Shown: positions 28,395-43,470 of the stretch, one piece after another
How positions within the stretch are numbered: position 1 is the first letter of the stretch
Layout of the letters: the number at the start of each line of letters is the position of its first letter
Source of the DNA: Odiellus spinosus
Lineage: Eukaryota; Arthropoda; Arachnida; Opiliones; Phalangiidae
NCBI GenBank assembly: GCA_963920705.1
Contig: OY987239.1
Span: 12,945,004-13,009,003, forward strand
DNA: 64,000 nt
Direction: 5' to 3'
Program-made: the position numbers and the translations under genes
Notes under the pieces: model-generated
Told to the model about the DNA's origin: nothing
The model's database searches: none
What the model saw: the letters and a program-made list of their open reading frames with translations, nothing else

Positions 28395-28612
28395 AATAAA
28401 TTAATAATTTTAAATAATTAATAAAAATGTTAAATTAATAATTTTAAATAATTAATAAAAATGTTAAATTAATAATTTTAAATAATTAATAAAAATGTTA
28501 AATTAATAATTTTAAATAATTAATAAAAATGTTAAATTAATAATTTTAAATAATTAATAAAAATGTTAAATTAATAATTTTAAAAAATTAATAAAAATGT
28601 TAAATTAATAAT
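28395..28612. repeat. AT-rich tandem array, 34-bp units (second locus)
   Basis: About six copies of the same 34-bp unit as the array at 26465, abutting promoter copy 3. Confidence 0.9.
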
Positions 28613-28614
28613 TA

Positions 28615-29005
28615 ATTTTCGCGGTTTTTTGTGTTGGAAGATCTTTAATAACTAAAACAGGGTCTGAAATAAGTATTTTTCTATTCGAAATTAATTTAAT
28701 TTAGGTTAATTTAACATAGTTATTGTGTTTTGTTTGGAAATGAAGAAGCAATCTTTTAGTACACTAGGCATTGTTCCACTGGTATTAACGGGCGCTCTTC
28801 ATTTATCAAAGCCGTAATATTAGCTTTAATTAGTTAATTTTGGCTGATAATTTAAAAAATAACTACGTCCGCGTGAAGAATCGAATTCAAATTTTGCGCC
28901 TCAAATTAACCAAAAGCGCGGTGCTAGCGAACTTGTTTTTTCTCAGCCAATAGGGTGCCTTGAAAAGTATTCCGTAGCGCCAGCTGATGTTAGAGTCGAT
29001 ATAAA
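28615..29005 (+). promoter_or_regulatory. NDUFS7 promoter/5' UTR region (copy 3, functional)
   Basis: Sequence directly upstream of the NDUFS7 start codon, present twice more upstream (25715 and 27022). Conservation among copies runs through the start codon and first exon, so the transcription start is probably inside the shared block. No TATA box is certain. Confidence 0.5.
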
Positions 29006-31232
<2,227 letters not shown>

Positions 31233-31467
31233 ATTAATCAATTTTACGTTCAGACATGTATATAGTTTAAAAAAAGTTCATTGTTAATTATTTTCGCGAG
31301 GAAATACTTCTACAAAAGCTGAGTTTCGTTGCGCAAAGAATTTACAATGAATTTAAAAGTGTTAGAAGAAAAATAAACCAATCAGAATAAACTTTTTGAA
31401 TAATTATTTAATCGTAGAAACAAAGTTAACAAAATTAGTAACAATTAACAAATTTAAATGAAGTTTA

Positions 31468-33441
31468 TTAAGCGTCAATCTTCGTTAAAAGTTGTTCGCT
31501 TAAACTAGAAACTTTATTAAACATTTTTTCAAAATGTTTCGAATAAAGTTCGCAATGATCTCCGGGTAAAAAACTCGCGTTTCCGCGTAACCGTAAATTT
31601 CTTATTTCAAAGAATTTAAAAGTGGCGAAATAAATTTCATCATCTACGCAATTTTGGGCCGCTTCAAGAAATTTACGAGCGGAAATATTATCGACCAATC
31701 CGGCGCTTCGTACGAATTTTAAAGCCGGTAAAACTTGTCTTTGCGATAATAAAACTTCGATAATTTCTTCGTTAGCTTTTCCCAATCGTTTTAACATATC
31801 TAAGGCTAATTGATTAGACGCTGGATAAACGTTCCGTAGACTTAACATTAAACAAGCTAACGGTTTTGAATCGTTAAAGATATGATATTGCAAAAACTGG
31901 TGCAATTGATAAAAACATCCGTGTTGTACCATTATGTTAATTATTAATTCGTACAAATAATGTTGAGCTTGAATTTGATTGGCCGATAATGAACGCAAAT
32001 ATTCCGTCATAACTGCCACGATAAATTTATAACTAACGTTCTTATTCTCTTCAAACGTCGAGAAAACGTTAGTATACATATCGGATTGCTCGATAACTAC
32101 GCAACGTTTTGTAGAAATATTCGTGGAACGAACGGCTTCAGTTCCTTCGTTCAACGAATGTTGCTTTAAAACTACGTTAAGTTTGTCAAATATCTTTGAT
32201 ATTGTCATTATCGGTAATTTATCTACGGAAGAAAGAGCGCTTTGACAAACTCTCAATATCGAATCTTTCGAGTTTTCCCTTAAAAGTAGGAACCCGATTA
32301 ACATAAATTTATCGGTAATTAATTCTTCTAATGGGTGTAAATTTAACTTAATATGCCATAAACATCCTATTTTAGCGTCAATTATTATATCTGGTTGAAA
32401 TATAACCCAATTTGGGGAATAAAGTTCGCAGAAATCAGAAGTATCTTTCGAACTCGAAGGTACAGTTGTTAATTTTATCTTAAAAGGCTTAATAGGATGA
32501 GGGCTAATTAACGGTTTATGATAAGTAACGAAGCCATCAGTCTCACCTGGTAATTTAATGTCAAAGATTAAAGAAGTTTTTGAGTGTTGGTGATGGACTA
32601 AAATTAAATCTTCAACGATATTAATAGCAAATCTTCCGCTTAAGTCTAGTCTTAAAGTATTGGTTTTTCGCGGTGGTCCTTCTTTTTGTAACGTATATAA
32701 AACTAATTCAGCTCCGGCTGATGAAGTTCCCGATCGTACTTGATGACGTAGAACGATTATTCTTTCTTTTCGATATATTGATCCCAGAACCACATCTCGT
32801 TCAAAAAGGCTTAGCTTCGCGGGTTTTGGAATTACGGGAAGATCTACTTCAAATTTGGGTAAACTATACATCGTTCCTGGTCTAAATTGAAACGAATGCA
32901 GTATGTTTCCTAAAGGACCCGAAGACACGACTAATAATGATGATTCAGGGTGATACACGAACCAGTTTGTCGTAACTTTATGGGTTTTAAGTGACTTGAA
33001 GTTACGGCGATCAGGAAACACTTGGTATAATTCAACTCCGTGATCAGTTACGAATACAACTTCGTTGATTGAAGGCCACACGAAACCTAATATTTGAGTA
33101 CTTCTACCTTTGCAGCACTGAGAGTATTCGATAGGGTCAATCGCCCCGTCAGAGAAATTGACGAATTCAACCGATTTTTGACATCTTTGAATCGCCAATA
33201 TTTTTTGATCAGGTGAGAACTTCATCGATATAACGTCGCCTTTATCTTCCATACGGAAATCTATCGTTGTTTTCTCATTTTTAACGACTACACCAGTCGC
33301 TCCTCCAGAACGTACGACAAATACTTGTCTATTAACTTCGTCAAAAAAGACATTAGTTATTTTACTGACCGGTTCGAAAGTAATTGGACTAGGGTCAAGC
33401 TCCAAAAAATAATCACCGCCTTCATTAGCCTCCATTTTCAC
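31468..33441 (-). CDS. RMC1: Regulator of MON1-CCZ1 complex (RMC1/Mic1), single exon
   Basis: One uninterrupted frame of 657 residues, the same length as I recall for vertebrate RMC1 (C18orf8, Mic1). Recognisable blocks: FFDEVNRQVFVVRSGGATGV near the N-terminus, QPDIIIDAKIGCLWHIKL in the middle, and the C-terminal Mic1 domain with LHQFLQYHIFNDSKPLACLM, LDMLKRLGKANEEIIEVLLS and DNISARKFLEAA. The N-terminal half is a WD-like beta-propeller and the C-terminal half is helical. RMC1 is a subunit of the Mon1-Ccz1 guanine-nucleotide exchange factor, which activates Rab7 on late endosomes and autophagosomes and is needed for cholesterol export from lysosomes. Being intronless among intron-rich neighbours is notable, but no poly-A tail or other retrogene mark is visible, and it sits head-to-head with PGGT1B. 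Confidence 0.95.
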   Translation of the reverse strand: MKMEANEGGDYFLELDPSPITFEPVSKITNVFFDEVNRQVFVVRSGGATGVVVKNEKTTIDFRMEDKGDVISMKFSPDQKILAIQRCQKSVEFVNFSDGAIDPIEYSQCCKGRSTQILGFVWPSINEVVFVTDHGVELYQVFPDRRNFKSLKTHKVTTNWFVYHPESSLLVVSSGPLGNILHSFQFRPGTMYSLPKFEVDLPVIPKPAKLSLFERDVVLGSIYRKERIIVLRHQVRSGTSSAGAELVLYTLQKEGPPRKTNTLRLDLSGRFAINIVEDLILVHHQHSKTSLIFDIKLPGETDGFVTYHKPLISPHPIKPFKIKLTTVPSSSKDTSDFCELYSPNWVIFQPDIIIDAKIGCLWHIKLNLHPLEELITDKFMLIGFLLLRENSKDSILRVCQSALSSVDKLPIMTISKIFDKLNVVLKQHSLNEGTEAVRSTNISTKRCVVIEQSDMYTNVFSTFEENKNVSYKFIVAVMTEYLRSLSANQIQAQHYLYELIINIMVQHGCFYQLHQFLQYHIFNDSKPLACLMLSLRNVYPASNQLALDMLKRLGKANEEIIEVLLSQRQVLPALKFVRSAGLVDNISARKFLEAAQNCVDDEIYFATFKFFEIRNLRLRGNASFLPGDHCELYSKHFEKMFNKVSSLSEQLLTKIDA

Positions 33442-33572
33442 AGTCTGATTGAACTCTGATTCACGTTTGTTGATCTTTGACCCCTAGGCGACGACTGCTA
33501 CATTTTTCTTTTTTGGTGGCCGAAGCCCGAAACTGTCAGATTTTGATAAGCCGCTTGAAGTTGTTTATAATT
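33442..33572. promoter_or_regulatory. Probable bidirectional promoter between RMC1 and PGGT1B
   Basis: Only 131 bp separate the start codons of two divergently transcribed conserved genes, so both 5' UTRs and promoters must fit here or overlap the coding regions. No TATA box is obvious. Shared regulation is an inference from spacing. Confidence 0.55.
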
Positions 33573-35731
<2,159 letters not shown>

Positions 35732-35799
35732 AGTTATTTAAAGGGTTTAGTGACACATTTTCGAGACCAAGGCTTAAAATACACCAAATAAATTTTATT

Positions 35800-36150
35800 T
35801 AAAGATTTAAAGGCCCTATCTGCTCTAGAATTTGCCACTTTAAAGACCATATTAGCTGTAGAATACCCTTTAAAGCTCTCTTCCCTTATGCCCACAGACA
35901 AGCTTTGATTGTACAATTTATTATGGTTAACGTCGTCTGCTAAGCGAGAAAATCTTGAAAGGGGTTCCATAAATAGCAGATAGTCCCTTTAAAGTCCGAT
36001 TGATGTGGCTAATGACTTAGCGTCGTCTGCTTATTTTTAAATACATTGGTGTCTTGATATTGATCAGAAAGGTCCAATTATAAGCCTTCTATCTTATTTT
36101 TCCATTAAGAAACCATTGGAATTCAAGTTCAGCAGACGACGTTAATTGAA
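35800..36150. repeat. Dispersed CCTTTAAAG / GTCGTCTGCT repeat
   Basis: Related to the copies at 24060 and 41150. Inverted relative to the 24060 copy in part. Confidence 0.65.
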
Positions 36151-37250
36151 ATCCACTCATAAGCCAAGTCTTAACAAATTTATCTTTTAATGGAAAAATC
36201 GACAAATTTTTTACTTTATGACGAATTCAATAGATCAGGATTTAATTTTAATTAAATTTAATTGACCCAAATATACTAATGATATTAATTTTACCCTATT
36301 TCATTAGCTAATTGATTTAGTTTAGTTTTAAATGACTTAAATTTGTTGGTAAACTTGGCTTTGTAAGCGAAACATTACTATAATTATAGAAATAAGGTAC
36401 AAAATAAAATCGTGTCACTAACTCTTTGAAATTTCAAAGTTTAATGTCAAACGGACAATTGTTTAATATCATTTATTATTTTATTTGAAACCAAATATTT
36501 ATGAATAAAGATTCCAGAATCAATTTTAAACATGTTTTGTTTTAATAATAAATTCAAAATTGGCTCAAAAATGTATGTTGGATTGCTCCGAGAGCAAGAC
36601 AGAGGACATTATTAGGTATGTCTATAAGAGGGTTTCGTATTTTCGATCGAAAACTAAATTTCGAACGGGCCATACTTTACCGCTTATGTTTAGCCCTGTA
36701 CGTAATTCAAACTTTCAACGGTCTCTTTGTCGGCTCTAAACAAAGACTGGCCGCTCAGTTTTGCCGCCTTTAGATTAGCAAACAATGAAAGGGTGAAAAG
36801 TTATTATAACCGCGCTTGGAAAAGTGGTGAAATAGGTTTTTGTGAGTGGTGTTAGCTTGTTCAAGTGAAATGGATTACTTTAATACTGCAAGCCAAATGG
36901 ATTAATTCAAGCCAAACTGGATTACTTCAGGCAAACTGGATTACTTCAAGCCAAATGGGGGATTACTTTCGTCAATCAACTGGATTAATTTCGTCTTAAA
37001 AGTAAGTTCAAACTATTTTCTACATAAAACATTTTGTTGTAAATGCAATTACGGTTAAAACTTGGTTACAAGTAACGCTTGTAACAATGTAAATATGCCT
37101 TAAGCCTAATATGATAATCCCAAGAAGTAGGTTCAATTTATGCTTGAAAATTTTAATATATTTAGTTGTTATAACGTACATTACGCAGTTGTACAAAAAT
37201 ACTCCATTGTTTTTATGGTAGGGTATGAAAATATATATATTTAAATACAT
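36151..37250. other. Intergenic, PGGT1B to ABHD11-like copy 1
   Basis: AT-rich. At 36865-36985 there are five diverged 23-bp units with AACTGGATTACTTCAAGCCA. No gene seen. Confidence 0.5.
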
Positions 37251-37394
37251 TTATACAGACGAAACATTAGCCTCGTTATGATAGAATCTCAGATACGATT
37301 CCATTAGTTCTTCAGGTCGATCTAGTTGAACTTGGTGTGTAGCGCCATTAATATATTCAAATTTTGCGTTAGGAAAAAGTTTTACAATTTCTGG

Positions 37395-38521
37395 GGTTCG
37401 ATTCTACAACTGTCCTTACGAGGTGTATGGATAATTTTTTATCCTTAAAACACGGATTAGTCCTTAGACCTCAATGTCGGTATTCTAGGAGCGTCCTTAG
37501 CAAAAATTATCCTGACTAAGGACAAAATAAAGTCCTTATGATAAGGTGAGGGTTAGACCTCACCTTAGAGGTCTAAGGACCGAAAATCATCCTTATTTTT
37601 TAAACATTTTAAAGATGGCCGCCATCGTAGCTCAGTGGAAATTTTTCGTTTAGCCGCTTAAGCCGACGGAGAAGAATTAGACGAGATTTAAGGCGTCAAA
37701 GAGTCGTAAGGGATCGATTACGAGCTTCTGAATTAAATAATTATCAATTTAAGCAATAATTTAGGGCTAAAAATGATAGCGCGTACCTATTATGGGATAG
37801 GTTAGCCGATCGCCTATCACGCTCTAGCTATTCCCGTAGACATTGAAGTAGGTTTGTTGCATGGTTTGTTAATATATTTTTACTAATTTTGCGTGCTTAT
37901 TTATTTTTTGATAGCCTTAAGATTTAGGTTTTGTTTCTTTCGATTTCCAGCTAGTCCAATTCTAAGAACTAAGTTGTCTATCATGTCAATGCCTGCGTAA
38001 CAATAACATAGGCATAGATCATGTACTTAATTGTTTGGTGAAAGTGGCCGTATAAAGCGTCCACTTACCAATTTCGATTGCATTTCTAAAAAATCTAGTA
38101 CTTTTTTCCATTTTTCTGTTGGAAACGTTTCCTAATCTTTTGGCCATAATTATAGTTAAAATCTCTATAAACTGCTATTTCAAAAACAGTCAAAAACTTG
38201 TATCGATAACCCCCGAACGACTAACCCTAAGCCTCGGCCTAACAAATTATTACACGAAACTCGGTGCTCCTCGCTCGAGAGGCGAATTTTATTCCTCAAA
38301 GTTTCATTGGGTAAGATGTCCGGAAATACGTCACTAGAGAAAATAAGGAGAATTTTTTCTCCTGTCCTTAAATGTAAGGAGTTTTCGTACGGATAGGTGG
38401 TGTAGAATACCGTTATTTTTGAAAAACTGAATTTGTCCTTAGACAATCCTTAGGCGGGAAATACGGATTTATCCTTATTGTTTAAATCCTTATATTTAAG
38501 GACAGTTGTAGAATCGAACCC
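37395..38521. mobile_element. Harbinger-like transposon, 1.13 kb, inserted in ABHD11-like copy 1
   Basis: Perfect 25-bp inverted ends, GGGTTCGATTCTACAACTGT then CCTTA, with a 3-bp CTG duplication (37392-37394 and 38522-38524). The intact paralogue shows the empty site. A short Arg-rich frame near 37650-37760 (RRDLRRQRVVRDRL) is faintly like the N-terminus of Harbinger transposases. No intact transposase, so probably non-autonomous. Confidence 0.8.
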
Positions 38522-39239
38522 CTGGTTCGTGTTCCACTCTGTAATAGTTAAATGAAGAGTTATTTATGACTGCGTAAACTTGGGTGTTACGTAAATGTTT
38601 ACTTCAAATACGTAGGCTTCTCCCCTCTTATAAATAACGTTGGCAAGTTGTTAGAACCTTTAATCACGGGTGAGGGATACATGTCAATTTCAAACCGAGT
38701 CTCCAATACGTCCAAATTAGTTAAACAAATGAAGTTATTCCCAATTTTGCAAATTGATGAGGCAAAAACTGTTCTCATAGACGCTGGCTTTATATAAATT
38801 ATAAAATGAGCGTGGATTTTTTTTTACATTGTAATGATACTTAAGGACATACAATTTCCATTTGTTCAAGTTCTTTATCGCAAATTTCCCGAGCCATTTC
38901 TAGACTTAAGTTAGAATTTAGTCGCTTCATTATGTTTCTCATCCCATTTATGAATAATAAATTCGCAGCCAGCATAGATTTTGGGACCCCAATAGGAGAT
39001 ATGTCAACTACGACTAATGATTTCACCCTAGATGGCTAAATTATAAAATTACTTTAATTCTTTGATTTCTATTTTTCTGGTTTTGTATCGCTTTCCATTA
39101 GTCACTTGTGAGACGTCATGGAAAGTGATATCTATTAGCCAGATGAAAAGAATCCACAAGGAGATTAGAGTCCATTGAATAAAGGATTAAACGTATTATC
39201 GTTAAGAAAAACGAATTTGGCTTAACTTAATCAACGTTT

Positions 39240-39380
39240 AGTAATTCATGAGACTTCTCCTTTAAATGAATTTTCATAATTCATGAGACTTCTCCTTTAA
39301 ATGAATTTTCATAATTCATGAGACTTCTCCTTTAAATGAATTTTCATAATTCATGAGACTTCTCCTTTAAATGATTATTC
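39240..39380. repeat. 35-bp tandem repeat, ABHD11-like copy 1 intron 2
   Basis: Nearly four copies of a unit with AATTCATGAGACTTCTCCTT. Confidence 0.92.
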
Positions 39381-39985
39381 TTTATTCAAGAGACTCGCTT
39401 ATTTTTAGTTATCGTTACTTGATTTAAGGCTAGAGGTATCGAAGTCAATCCACCCATGCTATGACCCAATAAATGACAATGTTCAATCTTATGATCATCG
39501 ATAAACTTTAGCATATCATCTGCCATGTCTAAAAAATTGCCGTAACTTGCTCGAGGGCTTTCGCCATGATTTCTCGCATCCAGAGTATAAACCTAAAACA
39601 AATTAGAGAAAGTTAGAACCATATTTTTAATTTAATTTTAGTGAAACAAACTAAATTACTTTGCTTTGAGTTTTATCTGCCAAATTCTGGGCGATATGAA
39701 CCCAATTACCGCGATGACCGTAAAGGGAATGTGTTATTATAACAGGAATTGTGGGTTTTATTAAATTAGAGGGATTAAATAGACTATATGCCAGTTTAAG
39801 TGCCATTCCCTTAATTTTTTTCGTGATAACTGAGGAACTTAAAAAAAATAGAACATTTATTTTAAATCCATCTTAGCCAAGGCTTAATTTCACGTGGGAT
39901 TGCGTAATGATTTCCACCTAGGGAAGGAAATAAGCGCGGGACATTGTTTCGTATGTTTTGTCGTCTGCTTTAAATTCGCCTTGAG

Positions 39986-40221
39986 CAGGGACGGAAATAA
40001 GCACAAGTCACTGGTCATCTGTCCGATAAATTTTCCAAATGTCCGATAACTTTTTTATTTTTAAGAGGGGGTCACTGGACAAATGTCCGATAAAAAAAAG
40101 TACTTTTCAATATAGGAAATGTAGTATTGTCCGGTAATTTTGTTAAATGTCCGATAACTTTTGAATTTTAAAGGGGAGTTACTGGACATTTGTCCAATAA
40201 GAAAAATTTCTTATGTCCCTG
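39986..40221. mobile_element. hAT-type MITE, copy A
   Basis: 236 bp. Ends CAGGGACGGAAATAAG and its approximate complement; flanks GCCTTGAG and GCGTTGAG, an 8-bp duplication with one change. The interior has repeated ATGTCCGATAACTTTT. Reverse orientation of copy B. Confidence 0.88.
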
Positions 40222-40467
40222 GCGTTGAGTCTTGACTCTTGCCTAGGGACGGAAATAAGCGCGGGACATTGTTCCAAATGTTTTGTCGTCTGCTTTTAAG
40301 TTTGCCTTAGTCTTGACGTCACAGTTACGAAAGTTAGGGCGGTAAATCCAATTCGAAAAACGTCATTTAACAATAAACTTATTCGATTTTTGATGAAAAC
40401 AAAACAGTTTTTGCGAAGATAAAAGTATTTTATTCAAAAAAGTTAATAAATTCAAATATAATTCGAT

Positions 40468-41848
40468 TTATAAACGCGAATCATTATTATATTGTTGATA
40501 AAACTTTGAATATATTTCTATAAGTTTGTCTGGACGATCTAGTTGAACTTGATGGCTAGCGCCGTTAATATATTCAAATTTTGCTTTCGGAAGAAGTTTT
40601 AATATCTCGGGTTCGTGTTCCTTTCTGAAAAAATGAATTTAATATTATCAAAGTTATTTTTAAAAGAAATAATAAAGGTTTTACTTCAAATAAGACGGCC
40701 TTTCGCCTCGAATGAATATAGTTGGCAAGTTATTTGACGTATTTAGTTTTGGAAATCGATACATATCGACTTCGAAGCGAGTTTCAAGAATATCCAAATC
40801 AGTTAGACAAATAAATTTGTTTTCTACTTTGCGAATACTCGATGCCATAACCCGTCTCATAGATTCTGGCTAAATTATTTATTAATTTATTAATACCAGT
40901 TTGATTATCATTAGTTTAAAATTGTACTTACAATTTCCAGTTGTTTAAGTTCATTCTCGCAAATATCACGAGCCATTTCTAGACTCAATTCAGAATGAAG
41001 CTTCTTCATAACCAATCTCATTGAATTTATAAACGTTACGTGTCCCGCAAGCATAGATTTTGGGGCTGCTATCGGAGAAACATCAACTACCGCTAACGTT
41101 TTAACTCTGGAAGGCTAGTTTTAAAAGAAACTTGATAATTTTTGGTGTTTAAAGGCCCTATCAGCTCTAGAATTTGCCCCTTTAGGTACACAGTCTAGCT
41201 TTGACTGTACAATTTGTTACAATCAACGTCGTCTGCTAAGCTAGAAATTAAGGCGACTTTAAAGGGGATTTGAAAACGCAGATAGTCCCTTTAAAAGAAT
41301 TGTTTTCTCCCAAGATGGGCTTCCCTCAATCTCAATAGGTTGATTAAGGTCGTCTGCTTATGTGATATGGTCTCCTATTGGTCTGATATGACTTCTTTGG
41401 TATCAAGAGACCAATAGGAGGTCAGATTACTTAAGCAGACTATTTTACAGGGGAAGAAAACTTGGTCTTACTTGAGTTAAAGCCAGGGCAATTGAGGTTA
41501 AACCACCTAAACTATGTCCCAGCAAATGACACTTCTTAATCCCATGATCATCTATAAACTTTATCAAATCATTTGCCATGTCTATAAAAGTGCAGTTAGT
41601 ATTTCGAGGGCTTTCCCCATGATTTCTGGCATCTAGGGTGTAAACCTAAATAAATTTGGGCTTAAAATTCATTCTTTAAGTTAATCATTATTTAAAATCA
41701 CCTCGCTTTGAATTTTATCAGCCAGTTTTTGAGCAACATGATCCCAATTACCTCTGTGACCAAAAATGCAATGCGTTATAATTACGGGAACTGCTGGGTT
41801 GATTAAATTTACAGGAAGGAATGCAGTGTATGCTAATTTAACCGCCAT
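40468..41848 (-). CDS. ABHD11-like alpha/beta hydrolase, copy 2 (5 exons, intact)
   Basis: Exons 41848-41702, 41645-41472, 41114-40932, 40869-40685 and 40624-40468 are in phase and give 281 residues. Motifs: ITHCIFGHRGNW (oxyanion region), YTLDARNHGESPRN, LLGHSLGGLTSIALAL with the nucleophile Ser, AVVDVSPIAAPKSML, TDLDILETRFEVDMYRF, and INGASHQVQLDRP with the catalytic His. The fold is that of serine alpha/beta hydrolases of the ABHD11 family. Unlike the upstream ABHD11 gene it has no separate N-terminal exon and no evident mitochondrial presequence, so it may be cytosolic (inference). Its exon lengths match copy 1 exactly for four exons, showing recent tandem duplication. The substrate is unknown. 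Divergent from MRPL1, 521 bp apart. Confidence 0.88.
41150..41450. repeat. Dispersed CCTTTAAAG / GTCGTCTGCT repeat, in ABHD11-like copy 2 intron
   Basis: Same family as 24060 and 35800. Lies in intron 2 of the copy 2 gene. Confidence 0.65.
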
Positions 41849-42037
41849 TATGAACAGCTTTTCAAATATACGAACATAAAGCTAGATTTAATCTTATTTG
41901 TAATCATATCTTTAATAAGAAACAGCTGCGAGGGCAAAGGTCATTGGTAATATGTTTCGTGATTGCCTGGTTCACTGGTTCAGTTCAGTAACTAGTTCCC
42001 TGTATCGAATGATCTACAAACTTAAGGTTCTAAGAAG

Positions 42038-42268
42038 CAGGGACGGAAATAAGGAATTTTTATTATTGGACAAATGTCCAGTAACCCCCCTTAAAAATTC
42101 AAAAGTTATCGGACATTTAACAAAATTACCGGACAATGCTACATTTCCTGTACTGAAAAGGTGCTTTTTTTTTATCGGACATTTTTCCAGTGACCCCCTC
42201 TTAAAAATAAAAAGTTATCGGACATTTGGAAAATTTATCGGACAAATGACCAGTGACTTCCGTCCCTG
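42038..42268. mobile_element. hAT-type MITE, copy B, with perfect 8-bp TSD
   Basis: 231 bp, inverted relative to copy A. Target duplication CTAAGAAG at 42030-42037 and 42269-42276. It sits 101 bp upstream of the MRPL1 start codon, within the divergent promoter interval. Confidence 0.93.
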
Positions 42269-42369
42269 CTAAGAAGTCTTCGTTTCGTGGGGAAACTTCT
42301 CAGTATTTTGACCTTCTAAATGGAAACTGGCAGCGCTGTTTTGTAGTTAAGTTAGCAGACGATATTAAA

Positions 42370-43470
42370 ATGGCTGCTTCCATGTCGGTCGTGTTTCGAA
42401 AATGTTTAATTTTCGGGGAAAAATCGCGTTATTTAAGCCCTTTATTTTACAATCAAGAAAGATATGCTTCGCGTAAAGGTAAACGCGCTCAAAAAATTGC
42501 CGAACATAAGGAATTGAAGCAAAGAAAACTGGAAGAAATGACTAAAAAGTCTAACAAAGTCCCCGGATTCTTGAAGATGGACAAGTCCCATTTGGATAAA
42601 TCTTTTAGAAACCGTAGGAGAGACATGAGTTTTTATTTAAAAACTCCTCCGTTCGACGACGTTTGGTACGAGAAATTCCATAAGAAACACGCTTGGATTT
42701 TCGAACAAGCCGTTGCTAATCATCGGGAAACCCATCATCCAACGATGTTAAATAAACCCGACGCTTTATTACACGCTACCATCGAATTGAGTCTGAAAAC
42801 TAATAAGAAAACCAAATTTGTTGGAAGGTTTAACAGTACCATTTGTTATCCGAACGAGTTTGAATACGGAGAAGAACGTAAAGTCGTCGCTTTTGTTAAA
42901 GACAGAGACGAACAGAAAAAAGCTCTCGATGCTGGAGCTGCGTTGGCTGGTGGATTAGAAGTCATCAAAGCTTACCAATCGGGTGATATTAAAGTTGGAG
43001 ATTACGATCATATTGTAGCTCATCCCGATATCCTTATGGATTTATCAACAATCAGAGGATTATTACGAAAACGTTTTCCAACCAAACAAGCGGGAAATTT
43101 TGGAGTTAACATCGTCGAAATGGTTAACAAATTTAAAACTGGGATCGAATACATGATGAATAAGGATACCTTTGACGAGAGTTTCGGTTGGATTGATACC
43201 GTCATTGGAAGATTGAATCAAACTGACGAAGAATTGAAGGAAAACGCGATCCGTTTATTGGAAAATATCGAAAGTTATCGATCTCCAAATGTTAAAAGTA
43301 ATTTCATCGTTGATGTCATTTTATGGTCTCCACCGTCGACTGAAAAGTTTTATTTGCGTTATTGGGATTTGTTGAAGAAATATGATCAAGATTTGGCCCA
43401 AAAATATACGATTATTGGACCTGATAATTACGCTTTAAAGTTCAACGAAAAGGAAGAAACTCGGAGTTGA
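42370..43470 (+). CDS. MRPL1: Mitochondrial ribosomal protein L1 (uL1m), single exon
   Basis: A 366-residue frame. The start at MAASMSVVFRKC is chosen because it opens a basic, Ser/Arg-containing presequence. The same frame extends upstream to 42253, inside a MITE, with no family similarity. The body has the L1 fold: ALLHATIELSL, RKVVAFVKDRDEQKKALDAG, GDYDHIVAHPDILMDLSTIR, LLRKRFPTKQAGNFGVNIVE and a C-terminal IESYRSPNVKSNFI. uL1m forms the mobile L1 stalk of the mitochondrial large subunit. A charged N-terminal extension (KGKRAQKIAEHKELKQRK) is usual for MRPL1. AATAAA at 43530, 60 bp after the stop. Confidence 0.95.
   Translation: MAASMSVVFRKCLIFGEKSRYLSPLFYNQERYASRKGKRAQKIAEHKELKQRKLEEMTKKSNKVPGFLKMDKSHLDKSFRNRRRDMSFYLKTPPFDDVWYEKFHKKHAWIFEQAVANHRETHHPTMLNKPDALLHATIELSLKTNKKTKFVGRFNSTICYPNEFEYGEERKVVAFVKDRDEQKKALDAGAALAGGLEVIKAYQSGDIKVGDYDHIVAHPDILMDLSTIRGLLRKRFPTKQAGNFGVNIVEMVNKFKTGIEYMMNKDTFDESFGWIDTVIGRLNQTDEELKENAIRLLENIESYRSPNVKSNFIVDVILWSPPSTEKFYLRYWDLLKKYDQDLAQKYTIIGPDNYALKFNEKEETRS

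Larger units (their letters stand above)
37251..39806 (-). pseudogene. ABHD11-like alpha/beta hydrolase, copy 1, disrupted by a transposon
   Basis: Exons on the minus strand: 39806-39660, 39592-39419, 39035-38853 and 38787-38603, then a last exon starting at 38538 that is split by a 1.1-kb insertion (37395-38521) and resumes to a TAA at 37251. Reading includes ITHSLYGHRGNW, LDARNHGESPR, LLGHSMGG (nucleophile Ser), VVVDISPIGVPKSML, TNLDVLETRFEIDM, and after the insertion FEYINGATHQVQLDRP (catalytic His). All four complete exons are open and have the same lengths as copy 2. The insertion lies within the codons of the final exon, between HEP and EIVKL, so the catalytic His is cut off from the rest. 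Unless the insert is spliced or newly acquired in this allele, the gene is non-functional. Confidence 0.85.

Noticed and set aside
42253-42369. Upstream start for MRPL1
   Set aside because: These 39 codons begin inside a MITE and resemble no L1 protein; the internal Met at 42370 opens a typical presequence.
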